A stretch of 64,000 nt of DNA from DTFZ01 sp050260375 (GTDB taxonomy: Bacteria; Bacillota; Clostridia; Christensenellales; SZUA-584), in contig JBLNCA010000037.1 in the NCBI GenBank assembly GCA_050260375.1, positions 186,001 to 250,000 of the forward strand, read 5' to 3'. Position numbers and translations under genes: made by a program. Of this stretch, positions 8,211-17,163 are shown in pieces (positions within the stretch are counted from its first letter, which is position 1; each line of letters begins with the position of its first letter). The notes beneath the pieces are model-generated. The model was not told the origin of the DNA and made no database searches. It saw nothing but the letters and a program-made list of their open reading frames with translations.

Positions 8211-9737
8211 TTGGCCGAGAACGTTAAAAAGGATTACGAATATATACTGGACTGTCAGGGCATCTACAAGGCGTTCGGCGGAACGCACGCGCTGCAGGAC
8301 GTTCAGTTCCGCGTAAAGAAAGGCCAGGTACACGCGCTTTTAGGCGAGAACGGCGCCGGAAAGTCGACGTTGATGAAGATAATAATCGGCCTTATCAACA
8401 AGGACGCGGGCGAAATAACGTTCGAAGGGAAACCGTACAACGTCAGCGGCCCCGCCGAAGCTATAAAAGCCGGGATATCGATGATTCATCAGGAGCTGAA
8501 CCCCGAGCCTTATCTGTCGATAGCCGAGAGCATATTCCTAAAGCGCGAAGACACTTTTAAGCATCTGCCGTTTCTTAACAAGGGGGAAACCAACCGCAAG
8601 GCGGCCGAGATACTTAAACAGTACAACTTGAACCTCAGCCCCAAGATGCTCATGGAACAGCTTACGCTCGCCCAGATGCAGATGATAGAGATACTTAAAG
8701 CGGTATCGTGCAACGCGCGGCTTGTGATAATGGACGAGCCGACGTCTTCGCTGGACAGCGAGGAAACCGAGCGGCTGTTCGAGACTATACGCAGCCTCAA
8801 AGAGCAGGGCGTAACGGTAATATATATATCTCACCGCATGGAAGAAATATTCAAGATATGCGACTCGTATTCGGTGTTCCGCGACGGCAGGTTCATAGGG
8901 TCGGGCAATGTTGCGGATATAACGTCCAACGATCTGATATCGATGATGGTCGGGCGAACTGTAGAGAACATATTCCCCAAAGTAGATTGCAAGATAGGCG
9001 ACGTTGTGTTCAAGGCGGAAGGGCTAACCGGCAAGGGATTCAGCGACATCAGCTTTGAAGTCCGCAGTGGAGAGATACTTGGTATCGCGGGGCTCGTCGG
9101 CTCGGGACGCAGCGAAACCATGCGCGCCATATTCGGGCTTGATCCTCTTTGGAGCGGCAAGATGTATTTAAACGGTAAAGAGCTGAAGATAAAGAGCCCC
9201 GGCGACGCGATCGGAAAGGGCATAGCGATGATAAACGAGGACCGCAAAGACTACGGCCTGTGCCTTTTCAGGTCGATACGCGAAAACATATCGCTTCCCA
9301 ACCTGCGCAGCAGGCAGAGAGGCTTGCTGCTTAACCAGAAGAGGGAAAAGGCTGAATGCAGAGACGTCGCCAGGACGCTTACCGTTAAAATGGCAAGCAT
9401 AGAATCCGAGGCGTTCTCGCTGAGCGGCGGCAATCAGCAGAAGGTGGTCATTTCAAAATGGGTAATGGCGAAGCCCAAGCTGCTTATCATGGACGAACCG
9501 ACAAGGGGCGTAGACGTAGGCGCTAAGGCTGAGATACACGCGCTGATGAGCAAATTTGCCTCGGAGGGAATGGCGATAATAATGGTCTCCTCAGAATTGC
9601 CGGAGATAATGGGCATGAGCGACAGAATACTCATATATCACGAAGGCAGGCTCAACGGAGAAATATTCCGCAAAGATATACTTTCGGGCAAGGCAGACCA
9701 GGAATATATACTGGCAAAAGAATTTGGTGAGAAATAG
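8211..9737 (+). CDS. Sugar ABC transporter ATP-binding protein (RbsA/MglA/XylG family)
   Basis: A 508-residue double ATPase. The first half has Walker A GENGAGKST (residues 45-53) and Walker B VIMDEPTSSLD. The second half has a degenerate Walker A (GLVGSGRSE), a clear signature LSGGNQQK and DEPTRGVDVGAK, exactly as in the RbsA family. It powers import by the permease and binding protein encoded next. TTG 8211 was chosen because GAGGTG (8199-8204) stands six bases upstream; a GTG at 8202 lies inside that ribosome site. Confidence 0.92.
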   Translation: MAENVKKDYEYILDCQGIYKAFGGTHALQDVQFRVKKGQVHALLGENGAGKSTLMKIIIGLINKDAGEITFEGKPYNVSGPAEAIKAGISMIHQELNPEPYLSIAESIFLKREDTFKHLPFLNKGETNRKAAEILKQYNLNLSPKMLMEQLTLAQMQMIEILKAVSCNARLVIMDEPTSSLDSEETERLFETIRSLKEQGVTVIYISHRMEEIFKICDSYSVFRDGRFIGSGNVADITSNDLISMMVGRTVENIFPKVDCKIGDVVFKAEGLTGKGFSDISFEVRSGEILGIAGLVGSGRSETMRAIFGLDPLWSGKMYLNGKELKIKSPGDAIGKGIAMINEDRKDYGLCLFRSIRENISLPNLRSRQRGLLLNQKREKAECRDVARTLTVKMASIESEAFSLSGGNQQKVVISKWVMAKPKLLIMDEPTRGVDVGAKAEIHALMSKFASEGMAIIMVSSELPEIMGMSDRILIYHEGRLNGEIFRKDILSGKADQEYILAKEFGEK

Positions 9738-9747
9738 GGAGGAAACC

Positions 9748-10728
9748 ATGGACGCAAAGAAGGAAAAAAGGATCCTCGGGATGGATCAGCATGATTTCAG
9801 TCTTTTTATGAAACGTTACGGAATTGTTTTCGTAATGATAGGCATGTTTATTGTACTGTCGATCGCTTCGCCCAAGTTTCTGACGATGAGCAACATAACA
9901 AACGTGCTCTCTACCGTTGCATTGAACGGCGTGCTGGCGATGGGCATGGTGTTCGTAATAACGGCGGGAGGCATCGACCTCTCGATAGGCTCGATGCTCG
10001 CGCTCGCAAGTACCACAATAGGCGTTGTGCTGCAGCTTACCGGCGACAACCTGCTCGCGTGTATCGCCGCGGTAATTGCGTGCGGAATACTGGGATTGTT
10101 AAACGGGCTGCTCGTTGCAGGATTCAACATGTTCCCGTTCGTCGTGACGCTCGCGAGCCAGCTCGTTATACGCGGCCTCGGGTACGTGCTGTCGGGCGGA
10201 TACTCGTTCGCTCTTGCCAACCCGTCGTTTACGCAGATAGGCCTCGGCAAGCTGTTCGACGCGATTCCCTACCCGATACTGATACTATTCGGCGTAACGA
10301 TTTTATCCTACATACTGATGCACTGGACGAAATTCGGACGCTACGTATATGCAACGGGCGGTAACATAAACGCCGCAAGAGCTTCGGGAGTCAACATATT
10401 CTGGACGCGCGTACTCACATACGTAATAAGCGGCACATTCTCGGCAATCGCGGGGATTATAATGACGGCCCGTATAAACGCCGCGCAGCCTAATATAGGC
10501 GTGGGCTACGAGACTGACGCAATTGCGGCCTGCGTAATAGGAGGCACCTCGTTCGCGGGTGGCATATCGACAATACCTGGAACGCTCGTAGGCATAGTGA
10601 TAATAGGGCTCATCTACAACGGCATGAACCTTATAGGCATCGAGTCGTACTGGCAGACGATATTCAAAGGCCTGCTGATAATTGGCGCCGTCATGCTGGA
10701 CATGACAATAAACAGAAAACGCTCATAA
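9748..10728 (+). CDS. Sugar ABC transporter permease (RbsC family)
   Basis: The 326-residue membrane protein has many hydrophobic segments and the RbsC-type motif AMGMVFVITAGGIDLSIGSMLAL near the N-terminus, plus the cytoplasmic coupling region FGRYVYATGGNINAARASGV. Two copies form the channel with the double ATPase. ATG 9748 has GGGAGG six bases ahead and begins 10 nt after the ATPase gene, so the two are translated from one message. The longer frame starting inside the ATPase gene lacks a ribosome site. Confidence 0.93.
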   Translation: MDAKKEKRILGMDQHDFSLFMKRYGIVFVMIGMFIVLSIASPKFLTMSNITNVLSTVALNGVLAMGMVFVITAGGIDLSIGSMLALASTTIGVVLQLTGDNLLACIAAVIACGILGLLNGLLVAGFNMFPFVVTLASQLVIRGLGYVLSGGYSFALANPSFTQIGLGKLFDAIPYPILILFGVTILSYILMHWTKFGRYVYATGGNINAARASGVNIFWTRVLTYVISGTFSAIAGIIMTARINAAQPNIGVGYETDAIAACVIGGTSFAGGISTIPGTLVGIVIIGLIYNGMNLIGIESYWQTIFKGLLIIGAVMLDMTINRKRS

Positions 10729-10803
10729 TCCGAGCAAATACAAACGATAAAAGTTCTTTACCCCCAAAAGGGTTAAGATAAAAAAAAACTAGGAGGAAAC
10801 AAA

Positions 10804-11826
10804 ATGAAGAAAGTATTAGCACTTGTAACTGTGTTGCTTCTGGTTGTGGCTTTTGCGGCATGTTCCGGAACGGCTACGCCGTCGGCACCGGCTTCACAGG
10901 CGCCCGAAAAATCGGAAGCTCCCGTATCTGAAGCGCCCGCTTCGCAGGAGCCGGCCGCCAGTGAAATCAACGTAGCCTATATCGCAAAGAACACAGTGGA
11001 CGCGTTCCATGCAACGCTGAACGGCGCAGCCGAAAAGGCCCTCGACGCTCTCGTAGCGGACGGAACGATCGCCAAATGGCAGCTCTACGACGGCCTTACC
11101 GATCCTAACACGCAAGTCAACCTGATCGAAGACGCCATAAACAACGGCGCAAACTTCGTTATACTGCTTCCCGCTGAAAGCGAAGGCAGCGCGCCTGTTG
11201 TAAAACGCTGCGCAGATGCAGGCATTCCTATAGTTGTCGTAAACTCGATGACGAACAACACGGATGAACTTGCCACTTCGTTCGTTGGCTCCGACGACGT
11301 TGAGGCCGGTGAGATAATGGCCAACTTCGTAATTGAGCAGCTTCCGGAAGGCGGCAAGTACGCTCATATGATGGGTATCGTAGGCAACTCCGCTCAGATT
11401 CAGAGGGGCGAAGGCATTGCGAACATCATGGGCAAGAACGACAAGTGGGAAAGCGTTGGCGATTTCGCGGCTGACTGGTCGGCTGACAAAGCGGTTCAGT
11501 TTGCTACGGACGCTCTGACGCAGTACGGCGACGAGCTCAAAGCCATCATCTGCGACAACGACGACATGTCGTCCGCGGTTCAGGCTTACTGCAACTCCGT
11601 TGACCGCAAAGACATCGTCTGCATCGGCGTAGACGGCAATGCCGGCCCGCTCCAGATGGTCAAAGACGGAACGCTCCGCGCAACGGTGCTTCAGGACGGC
11701 GCAGCTCAGGTAGAAGCCGCTATAGCGCTTATACCGGACATCATCGCTAAAAAGACCGTTGAGAAGAAGATAATGATCCCCTTCACGCTGGTTACGCCCG
11801 AGAACGTTGACCAGTATCTCAAATAG
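10804..11826 (+). CDS. Sugar ABC transporter substrate-binding lipoprotein
   Basis: The 340-residue protein begins with a lipoprotein signal (MKKVLALVTVLLLVVAFAAC), with Cys21 the lipidated residue, then a low-complexity linker rich in Ala, Ser, Pro and Glu (residues 22-57). The rest is a periplasmic-binding-protein-4 fold like ribose/galactose binders, with AYIAKNTVDAFHATLNGA, NLIEDAINNGANFVILLPAES and the hinge segment GVDGNAGPLQMVKDG. It is anchored outside the membrane and delivers sugar to the permease. Ligand not identifiable. A 75-nt gap with a strong AGGAGG separates it from the permease gene. Confidence 0.92.
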   Translation: MKKVLALVTVLLLVVAFAACSGTATPSAPASQAPEKSEAPVSEAPASQEPAASEINVAYIAKNTVDAFHATLNGAAEKALDALVADGTIAKWQLYDGLTDPNTQVNLIEDAINNGANFVILLPAESEGSAPVVKRCADAGIPIVVVNSMTNNTDELATSFVGSDDVEAGEIMANFVIEQLPEGGKYAHMMGIVGNSAQIQRGEGIANIMGKNDKWESVGDFAADWSADKAVQFATDALTQYGDELKAIICDNDDMSSAVQAYCNSVDRKDIVCIGVDGNAGPLQMVKDGTLRATVLQDGAAQVEAAIALIPDIIAKKTVEKKIMIPFTLVTPENVDQYLK

Positions 11827-11862
11827 TAAAACATTATGAGGGAATCAGGAGAATGAATGAGG

Positions 11863-11900
11863 GGTTAGAAGCGGCCCTTATGAAAGGGCTGCTTCTAACC
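11863..11900 (+). terminator. Long hairpin after the binding-protein gene
   Basis: A 17-bp stem (11863-11879 with 11884-11900, a single G-U pair) closes on the four-base loop ATGA. No T run follows, so it may be an mRNA-end stabiliser or processing element rather than a classic terminator. Such hairpins commonly keep binding-protein mRNA abundant. Confidence 0.6.
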
Positions 11901-11908
11901 AAAATGAA

Positions 11909-11926
11909 GCGCTATTTAAATAGCGC
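11909..11926. promoter_or_regulatory. Perfect 18-bp palindrome
   Basis: GCGCTATTTAAATAGCGC is a perfect palindrome with no loop, eight bases after the long hairpin and upstream of the aldolase gene. It could bind a dimeric regulator such as the ROK protein, or extend the mRNA structure. No promoter elements were recognised beside it. Confidence 0.35.
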
Positions 11927-12007
11927 AGGGAACGCAACAAACGCCATCATATATAGAAAAGCACAGATGAAAATCGGCGTCAGATATTCACTGTATGCCA
12001 AAACAAA

Positions 12008-12038
12008 AGCGGCGTGGGTCAGCCGCTACTAACTTTTT
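12008..12038 (+). terminator. Weak terminator-like hairpin before the aldolase gene
   Basis: AGCGGC (12008-12013) pairs with GCCGCT (12022-12027), followed a few bases later by TTTTT (12034-12038). The stem is short, so read-through into the aldolase operon is likely. A further 12-bp palindrome, CGGCTTAAGCCG, lies at about 12050-12061. Confidence 0.3.
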
Positions 12039-12098
12039 GAAAAAAATGTCGGCTTAAGCCGGTATTGATTATAATTTAAAAATTGGAGGAATGCAACT

Positions 12099-12968
12099 GT
12101 GTTAGTGAACATTAAGGAGATATTGGCGGTAGCCAATGAACGCAATTTCGCAATACCGGCATTTAATATAGGCACCGGCCAGATACTGAAGGCAGTTATT
12201 GAATGTTCGGAAGAGAAGAAAGCGCCTGTTATATTGGCGGTGCATCCAAAGGAACTCGAGTTTCAGGGCGACAGCTTCATGGCTAGCTGCATAAGCGCCG
12301 CAAACGCGGCAAAGGTGCCGGTATGCGTTCATATGGACCACAGCACCAGCCTTGAACAGGTGCTGCACGCCGTACGCACCGGTTTTACGTCCGTTATGAT
12401 AGACGCTTCGCACCTGCCGTTTGAGGAAAACGTAGCCATATCAAAGAAAGTCGTGGAAATGGTACATCCGCTGGGCGTCTCCGTAGAGGCCGAGCTCGGC
12501 ACTATAGGCACGACGGACAACGATAAAGAAGGCGGCGCGGAAGATATCATATACACCGACCCGGACGACGCGGCGAGGTTTGTGGAAGCGACGGGTATAG
12601 ACTGCCTCGCGATAGCGATAGGCACGGCGCACGGCATATACCCCAAAGGCTTCAAGCCTGAGCTCAAGCTCGACCTTTTAAGCAAGATAAAAAGAAGAGT
12701 AAGCATTCCGCTGGTGTTGCACGGAGGCTCCGCCAATCCCGACGAAGAGATAGCCAAGAGCGTAAAGCGCGGTATAAACAAGATAAACATATCCTCGGAT
12801 ATAAAGGACGCTTTCTATCAGCAGCTGAGGAAAACGCTGTCCGCCGACGCAAAAGTGCGCGAGCCGTTTGAGCTTTATGTCGACAGCATTAACGCGATGA
12901 AAAAGGTGATCAACCAAAAGATAGATCTTTTCAATGCCGCAAATCAAATTCAATACTACAAACTATAG
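12099..12968 (+). CDS. Class II fructose-bisphosphate aldolase family protein (FbaA/GatY/KbaY type)
   Basis: The 289-residue protein has the class II aldolase pattern: PAFNIGTGQILKAVI, Asp80-His81 in HMDHSTS (catalytic acid and zinc ligand), SVMIDASHLPFEENV, VEAELGTIG, GTAHGIY and LHGGSANPDEEIAKSVKRGINKIN with the further zinc histidines. It cleaves a ketose bisphosphate or ketose 1-phosphate to dihydroxyacetone phosphate and an aldehyde. It starts at GTG 12099, with GGAGGA eight bases upstream. The GatY/KbaY-like length and the sugar context suggest it acts on the phosphorylated sugar made by the upstream kinases rather than in central glycolysis. Confidence 0.88.
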   Translation: MLVNIKEILAVANERNFAIPAFNIGTGQILKAVIECSEEKKAPVILAVHPKELEFQGDSFMASCISAANAAKVPVCVHMDHSTSLEQVLHAVRTGFTSVMIDASHLPFEENVAISKKVVEMVHPLGVSVEAELGTIGTTDNDKEGGAEDIIYTDPDDAARFVEATGIDCLAIAIGTAHGIYPKGFKPELKLDLLSKIKRRVSIPLVLHGGSANPDEEIAKSVKRGINKINISSDIKDAFYQQLRKTLSADAKVREPFELYVDSINAMKKVINQKIDLFNAANQIQYYKL

Positions 12969-13024
12969 GCTGAAAAGAGTATCAACACCGTTATTATTTT
13001 GTATTTGACAAGGGAGGCAATCTT

Positions 13025-14227
13025 ATGTCCAAAGAACGGATTAAAGAGATATTTAAAAAGGGAAACGGAGTGCTTCAGCTTACCCCGACGTGGGTTCCGA
13101 GAGGGTTTAACGAACCGGGGCGCAGACTAAGGCTTCATCCCGACGATTATTTCGCGTTCGGCATGGACCGCGGCGGTATATGCGAACGCTGGCTAGGCTC
13201 TGTCACCGTTGCGCTGAACGGACCTAAGACCGGCCCGACGGAAGGCATGAGCTTTGTGCTTGCTGACGCAGCGACAGGCGAGAAGATACTTTTCGCTGAC
13301 GCAGTGGAAGAGCTGGGCGCCGACCTTATAGGCGAAGAATTGCAAAATAAATATGGCACCTGGCCCACGTTTGCCAAGCTTTACGATTACGACAAGCCGC
13401 TGTTCCATCACCTGCACCTTACCGAACAGCTTGCGCAGCGCATAGGCCGCCACGGCAAGCCGGAAGCGTATTATTTCCCAATACAGTACAACGGGTACCT
13501 CGGAAGGTTCCCGCTCACATATTTCGGGTTCGACCCGTCCACTACCAAGGAACAGGTAAAAGACTGCATACGGAACTACAGCAAGTTTGATACGCGCATA
13601 ACCGAGCTTTCGCGTGCTTACAGGATACAGCTGGGCACCGGCTGGTACACTCCCGCGGGCGTCATACACGCTCCCGCTTCCGTCGTGACGTACGAGCCGC
13701 AATGGAACAGCGACGTCAACACTATAATGGAAAACGTGACGATGGGCGAAGTCAACCCGCCAAATCTGCTTACCGACTGCCAGCCTCCCGAAGAGAAGGG
13801 CGATGTGGAAGCGCTGTTTGCTCAGATAGACTGGGAAGAGAGCACCCGTCCCGACTATAAGGAGAAGTATTTCAGGGCTCCGAAGGCTATCCCGGAAACG
13901 CAAAAAGGGCTGACGGAAAAATGGGTCGCTTACGCAAACGAATGGATAGGGGCAAAAGAAGTAACGGTTGCGCCCGGAGCTAGCGTTCAGCTGTACGACG
14001 AAGCATGCTACTGCGCTCTCGTGGTTCAGGGTCACGGAAAGTTCGGAGTGTTTGAATGCGAGTCGCCAGGGGTTTTGAGATTCGGCGACATCTCCGGCGA
14101 CGAGTTCTTCGTATCCGAAGCTTCCGCCAAAAAAGGAATAGAAATCGTTAACACCGGCAAGTACGAGCCTCTTGTAATATTGCAGAACTTTGCCAACAAC
14201 AACCCTGCGGTACCGCAGACGGTCTAG
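13025..14227 (+). CDS. Cupin-type sugar isomerase, mannose-6-phosphate isomerase-like
   Basis: The 400-residue protein is not a standard ManA, but has its pattern: PLFHHLHLTEQLAQRIGRHGKPEAYYF recalls the metal-binding Q-x-H-P and GK-x-E-x-W/Y segments of type I phosphomannose isomerases, and GTGWYTPAGVIHAP recalls the later cupin histidine. The C-terminal 100 residues form a second small cupin-like domain (VAPGASVQLYDE...VQGHGKFG). It probably interconverts an aldose and a ketose, or their phosphates. A GGGAGG precedes ATG. It lies between aldolase and epimerase genes, so it is part of the same sugar route. The exact reaction is inference. Confidence 0.6.
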   Translation: MSKERIKEIFKKGNGVLQLTPTWVPRGFNEPGRRLRLHPDDYFAFGMDRGGICERWLGSVTVALNGPKTGPTEGMSFVLADAATGEKILFADAVEELGADLIGEELQNKYGTWPTFAKLYDYDKPLFHHLHLTEQLAQRIGRHGKPEAYYFPIQYNGYLGRFPLTYFGFDPSTTKEQVKDCIRNYSKFDTRITELSRAYRIQLGTGWYTPAGVIHAPASVVTYEPQWNSDVNTIMENVTMGEVNPPNLLTDCQPPEEKGDVEALFAQIDWEESTRPDYKEKYFRAPKAIPETQKGLTEKWVAYANEWIGAKEVTVAPGASVQLYDEACYCALVVQGHGKFGVFECESPGVLRFGDISGDEFFVSEASAKKGIEIVNTGKYEPLVILQNFANNNPAVPQTV

Positions 14228-14239
14228 GAGGCTTAAATT

Positions 14240-15097
14240 ATGTATTTTAAATTTGGCGTAGACAGCTTTATATGGACTGAAAGCTTTAGCGAAAAGGATA
14301 TCTGGATAATCGAGAAAGCAAAGGATATGGGCTTTGAGGTCATAGACTTCGCGATATCAAACCCGTTTACGTTCCCCACTGGCAAAGTCAAAAGCGAACT
14401 TGAGCGGGTGGGCATAGAATGCGTATGCACGACTACGCTGACGCCGGCGACAAATCCCATATCTCCCGATCCCGCAGTGCGCGCCGAAGCGGTAAAGGCA
14501 ATGAAAAAGTGCGTGGATATATGCAACGAGCTGGGCGCGCCCATACTCGGCGGCGTCAACTATGCCGCGTGGGGATATCTTACCAGGCGCCCGCGCACAG
14601 ACGAGGAATGGAATTGGGGCGTCGAGTGCATGCGGGAGTCCGCACTGTACGCCAAGGAAACAGGCAGCGTCGTTATATGCGTAGAGTGCGTAAACCGTTT
14701 TGAGACGCACTTTTTAAACATCGCGGAAGACGCGGTGAAGTTCTGCAAGGATGTGGGCACAGGCAATATGAAGGTGCACCTTGACTGCTTCCATATGATA
14801 CGCGAGGAGAAGAGCTTCTCGGGCGCCGTCAAAACATGCGGCAAGGAATACCTTGGGTATATACATGTGAATGAGAACGACCGCGGCATACCGGGCACGG
14901 GGCTTGTGCCTTTTAAGGAATTCCTTGCGGCGGTGGCCGAAGTTGGGTACGACGGGCCGCTGGTAATAGAGTCGTTCGACCCGAGCTTTACGGAACTCGC
15001 GGGCAACTGCGCAATATGGAGAACGTTCGCGCCGACCGGCGAAGCGCTCGCCAGAGATGGCCTTGCCAACCTAAAGGCTATCGCGGCGCAGCTGTAG
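14240..15097 (+). CDS. Sugar 3-epimerase, D-tagatose/D-psicose 3-epimerase family
   Basis: A 285-residue TIM-barrel protein. The four metal ligands of the D-tagatose 3-epimerase group are in place: Glu149 (VECVNRFETH), Asp182 (LDCFHM), His209 (GYIHVNENDRG) and Glu244 (VIESF); their spacing closely follows that of the characterised enzymes. This supports C-3 epimerisation of a free ketose such as psicose (allulose), tagatose, sorbose or L-ribulose. RBS AGGAGG stands ahead of the ATG, 12 nt after the previous gene. It is the best clue that the imported sugar is, or becomes, a rare ketose. Confidence 0.8.
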   Translation: MYFKFGVDSFIWTESFSEKDIWIIEKAKDMGFEVIDFAISNPFTFPTGKVKSELERVGIECVCTTTLTPATNPISPDPAVRAEAVKAMKKCVDICNELGAPILGGVNYAAWGYLTRRPRTDEEWNWGVECMRESALYAKETGSVVICVECVNRFETHFLNIAEDAVKFCKDVGTGNMKVHLDCFHMIREEKSFSGAVKTCGKEYLGYIHVNENDRGIPGTGLVPFKEFLAAVAEVGYDGPLVIESFDPSFTELAGNCAIWRTFAPTGEALARDGLANLKAIAAQL

Positions 15098-15208
15098 TAA
15101 TGCGGACTTTGGCGCCAAGGATGCAATATCCTTGCCATATGAATTAGAACCGTTAAAGACCGGCGGGAAGAAAAAACGTACTGAGTTTTAAAAGGAGGGC
15201 GGCGACAT

Positions 15209-16207
15209 ATGAACAGGATAGTAAACGATCCTAATTTTGTTGTCGAAGACATGCTCAAAGGCTTTATTAAAGCCAACAGGGATATAGTGGCGGCAACCGA
15301 TAACCCGAGGGTGCTGAAGTACTCTGAAGCGCCCATAAAGGGAAAGGTGGGCATAGTAACGGGCGGAGGCTCGGGGCATAAACCTGCGTTCATCGGCTAC
15401 ATAGGAAAAAACATGTGCGACGCCGTAGCCGTGGGCGAAATATTCTCGTCGCCTACCGCGGCAGCGTTTTTTGACGCAATGAAGGCTGCCGATTCGGGAC
15501 GGGGCGTTGCATGCCTTTACGGCAACTACGCGGGCGACAACATGAACGTAAAGATGGCTATGCGCAAAGCCAAAGAAGCGGGTATAGAAGTAAGAACCGT
15601 AGTAGCCAACGACGACTGCGCCTCGGCTCCCAAAGAAGAAAGGGAAAAACGCCGCGGCGTGGCGGGCGAAGTGCTTATGTGGAAGGTGGGAGGAGCGAAA
15701 GCCGCTATGGGCGCAGACCTGGATGCAGTCATAGCCGCCGCGCAGAAAGCGATAGACAACACGCGCTCCGTCGGCATAGGAACCGCGCCCTGCACGATAC
15801 CCGCTGTCGGCCATCCCAACTTTACGATAGAAGACGGCAATATGGAAGTCGGCATAGGGCATCACGGCGAGCCGGGCGTGAGCGTGCAGCCGCTTGAAAC
15901 GGCGGACCGCATTGCGGAGATGATGCTGGATCTGATACTGCCCGATCTGCCGTTCGTTAAGGGCGACGAAGTCGTCGTGCTGCTCTCGGGGCTCGGCGCA
16001 ACGCCGGTAATGGAGCAGTACATAGTCTACGGCAAAGTCGAAGAGATACTCAAAGATAAGGGCATAAGCGTATATAAATCTTATGTGGGCAATTACTTCA
16101 CGTCGCTTGAGATGATGGGCGTAACGCTTACCGTAATGAAGCTGGATGACGAGCTTAAAGAGTGCATAGACTTTCCCGCGGACTCTGTGGGGCTTAAGCA
16201 GCTGTAG
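15209..16207 (+). CDS. dhaK: Dihydroxyacetone kinase subunit DhaK
   Basis: The 332-residue protein has GGGSGHKPAFIGYIGKNM (His57 of the substrate pocket) and GIGHHGEPG (His218/His219; one forms the covalent hemiaminal with the substrate). Both are hallmarks of DhaK, which binds dihydroxyacetone for phosphorylation. A small hairpin (CAAGGAT/ATCCTTG, 15116-15134) lies in the gap before it. The partner DhaL follows 10 nt later. Related DhaK proteins also phosphorylate erythrulose, so a four-carbon substrate is an alternative. Confidence 0.9.
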   Translation: MNRIVNDPNFVVEDMLKGFIKANRDIVAATDNPRVLKYSEAPIKGKVGIVTGGGSGHKPAFIGYIGKNMCDAVAVGEIFSSPTAAAFFDAMKAADSGRGVACLYGNYAGDNMNVKMAMRKAKEAGIEVRTVVANDDCASAPKEEREKRRGVAGEVLMWKVGGAKAAMGADLDAVIAAAQKAIDNTRSVGIGTAPCTIPAVGHPNFTIEDGNMEVGIGHHGEPGVSVQPLETADRIAEMMLDLILPDLPFVKGDEVVVLLSGLGATPVMEQYIVYGKVEEILKDKGISVYKSYVGNYFTSLEMMGVTLTVMKLDDELKECIDFPADSVGLKQL

Positions 16208-16217
16208 GTGACGCATT

Positions 16218-16856
16218 ATGACGTTTAACAATAAAGACGCAGGATGCGTAGTGCTCGGGCTTATCGATACGATACAAAAGAATACCGCGTATTTGAGCGA
16301 TATCGACGGAGCCATAGGCGACGGCGACCACGGTATAAATATGAACAAAGGGTTTTCGCTGTGCAAAGAAAGGCTGGAAGGAAAGCAATTCTCGCTTTCC
16401 GAAGGGCTTTCGGTGTTAAGCGCGACGCTGATGGAAGACATAGGCGGCTCCATGGGGCCTTTATACGGCGTGCTGTTCGACGAGATGTCGGCGGCTGCCT
16501 CCAAAGCGGACGAGATAGACGCGCAAACGTTTGAAAGCATGCTTAAAGCCGCTCTTTCGGGCATACAGGATATAGGCAATGCGAAACGGGGCGATAAGAC
16601 GCTGCTGGATACGCTGATACCGGGAGTCGAGGCATATTCCGCGGCTTTGGCGGAAGGTAAGGGCTTTGCCGAGTCGCTCGAAGCGCTCAAGGAAGGCGCT
16701 AAAAGCGGCTGGCAGTCCACAAAGGATATGACAGCGAAAGTAGGGCGAGCGAGCAGATTGGGCGAGCGTTCGCGCGGCGTGCTGGACGCGGGAGCGACGA
16801 GCTGTTACCTTATACTTTCGTCGATGGCAGACTCTATAAAGAGCCTGCTGCATTAA
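16218..16856 (+). CDS. dhaL: Dihydroxyacetone kinase subunit DhaL
   Basis: The 212-residue protein carries the nucleotide and Mg-binding aspartates in DIDGAIGDGDHGINM, then GGSMGPLYG and GDKTLLDTLIPG, as in DhaL. It holds the ADP/ATP that transfers phosphate to the substrate bound on DhaK. No DhaM (PTS phosphoryl donor) gene is in the window, so either DhaM is elsewhere or this pair uses ATP directly. It is the last gene before the terminator at 17,014. Confidence 0.9.
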   Translation: MTFNNKDAGCVVLGLIDTIQKNTAYLSDIDGAIGDGDHGINMNKGFSLCKERLEGKQFSLSEGLSVLSATLMEDIGGSMGPLYGVLFDEMSAAASKADEIDAQTFESMLKAALSGIQDIGNAKRGDKTLLDTLIPGVEAYSAALAEGKGFAESLEALKEGAKSGWQSTKDMTAKVGRASRLGERSRGVLDAGATSCYLILSSMADSIKSLLH

Positions 16857-17013
16857 CACAATACATCGGCTTAAGCGTTTTAATCCTCCAAAAGGCATAA
16901 AGCGGCAGTAAAGCGGCTCAAGGCTGATTAGGCTATAGAATCCGGTAGCGCATTTTCAGAAAGATGGTCCTCCTTAATTTGTATTACATTCAACTCAACT
17001 TAAATTATGATCC

Positions 17014-17040
17014 GGCCGTCACCGACGGCTTTTTTCTTTT
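17014..17040 (+). terminator. Strong intrinsic terminator ending the sugar locus
   Basis: GCCGTC (17015-17020), loop ACC, GACGGC (17024-17029), then TTTTTTTCTTT-like run. It ends transcription of the aldolase-DhaL operon. The 160 nt between dhaL and this hairpin show no recognisable gene. Confidence 0.85.
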
Positions 17041-17095
17041 GCACAGCCGGTTATAACCGGACGCAAAACAGGCGTTTGCATGTCCTAAACGGGCG

Positions 17096-17125
17096 TTCTT
17101 TAGTACTAGATAAATGTGGTATAAT
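17096..17125 (+). promoter_or_regulatory. Extended -10 promoter of the NTP-transferase cluster
   Basis: TGGTATAAT (17117-17125) is an extended -10 element with a perfect TATAAT. A poor -35 (TTCTTT, 17096-17101) lies 18 nt upstream, as expected when the TGn extension compensates. RNA would start near 17132. Confidence 0.6.
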
Positions 17126-17163
17126 GAAAAAGCGCATTAACGGCTTGGGCAGGGGGAATGGAA

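Noticed and set aside
15188..16720. A 510-codon open frame on the - strand across dhaK and dhaL.
   Set aside because: It is a shadow of two clearly recognised genes, its sequence is rich in Arg, His, Tyr and Cys without a family pattern, and it has no ribosome site.
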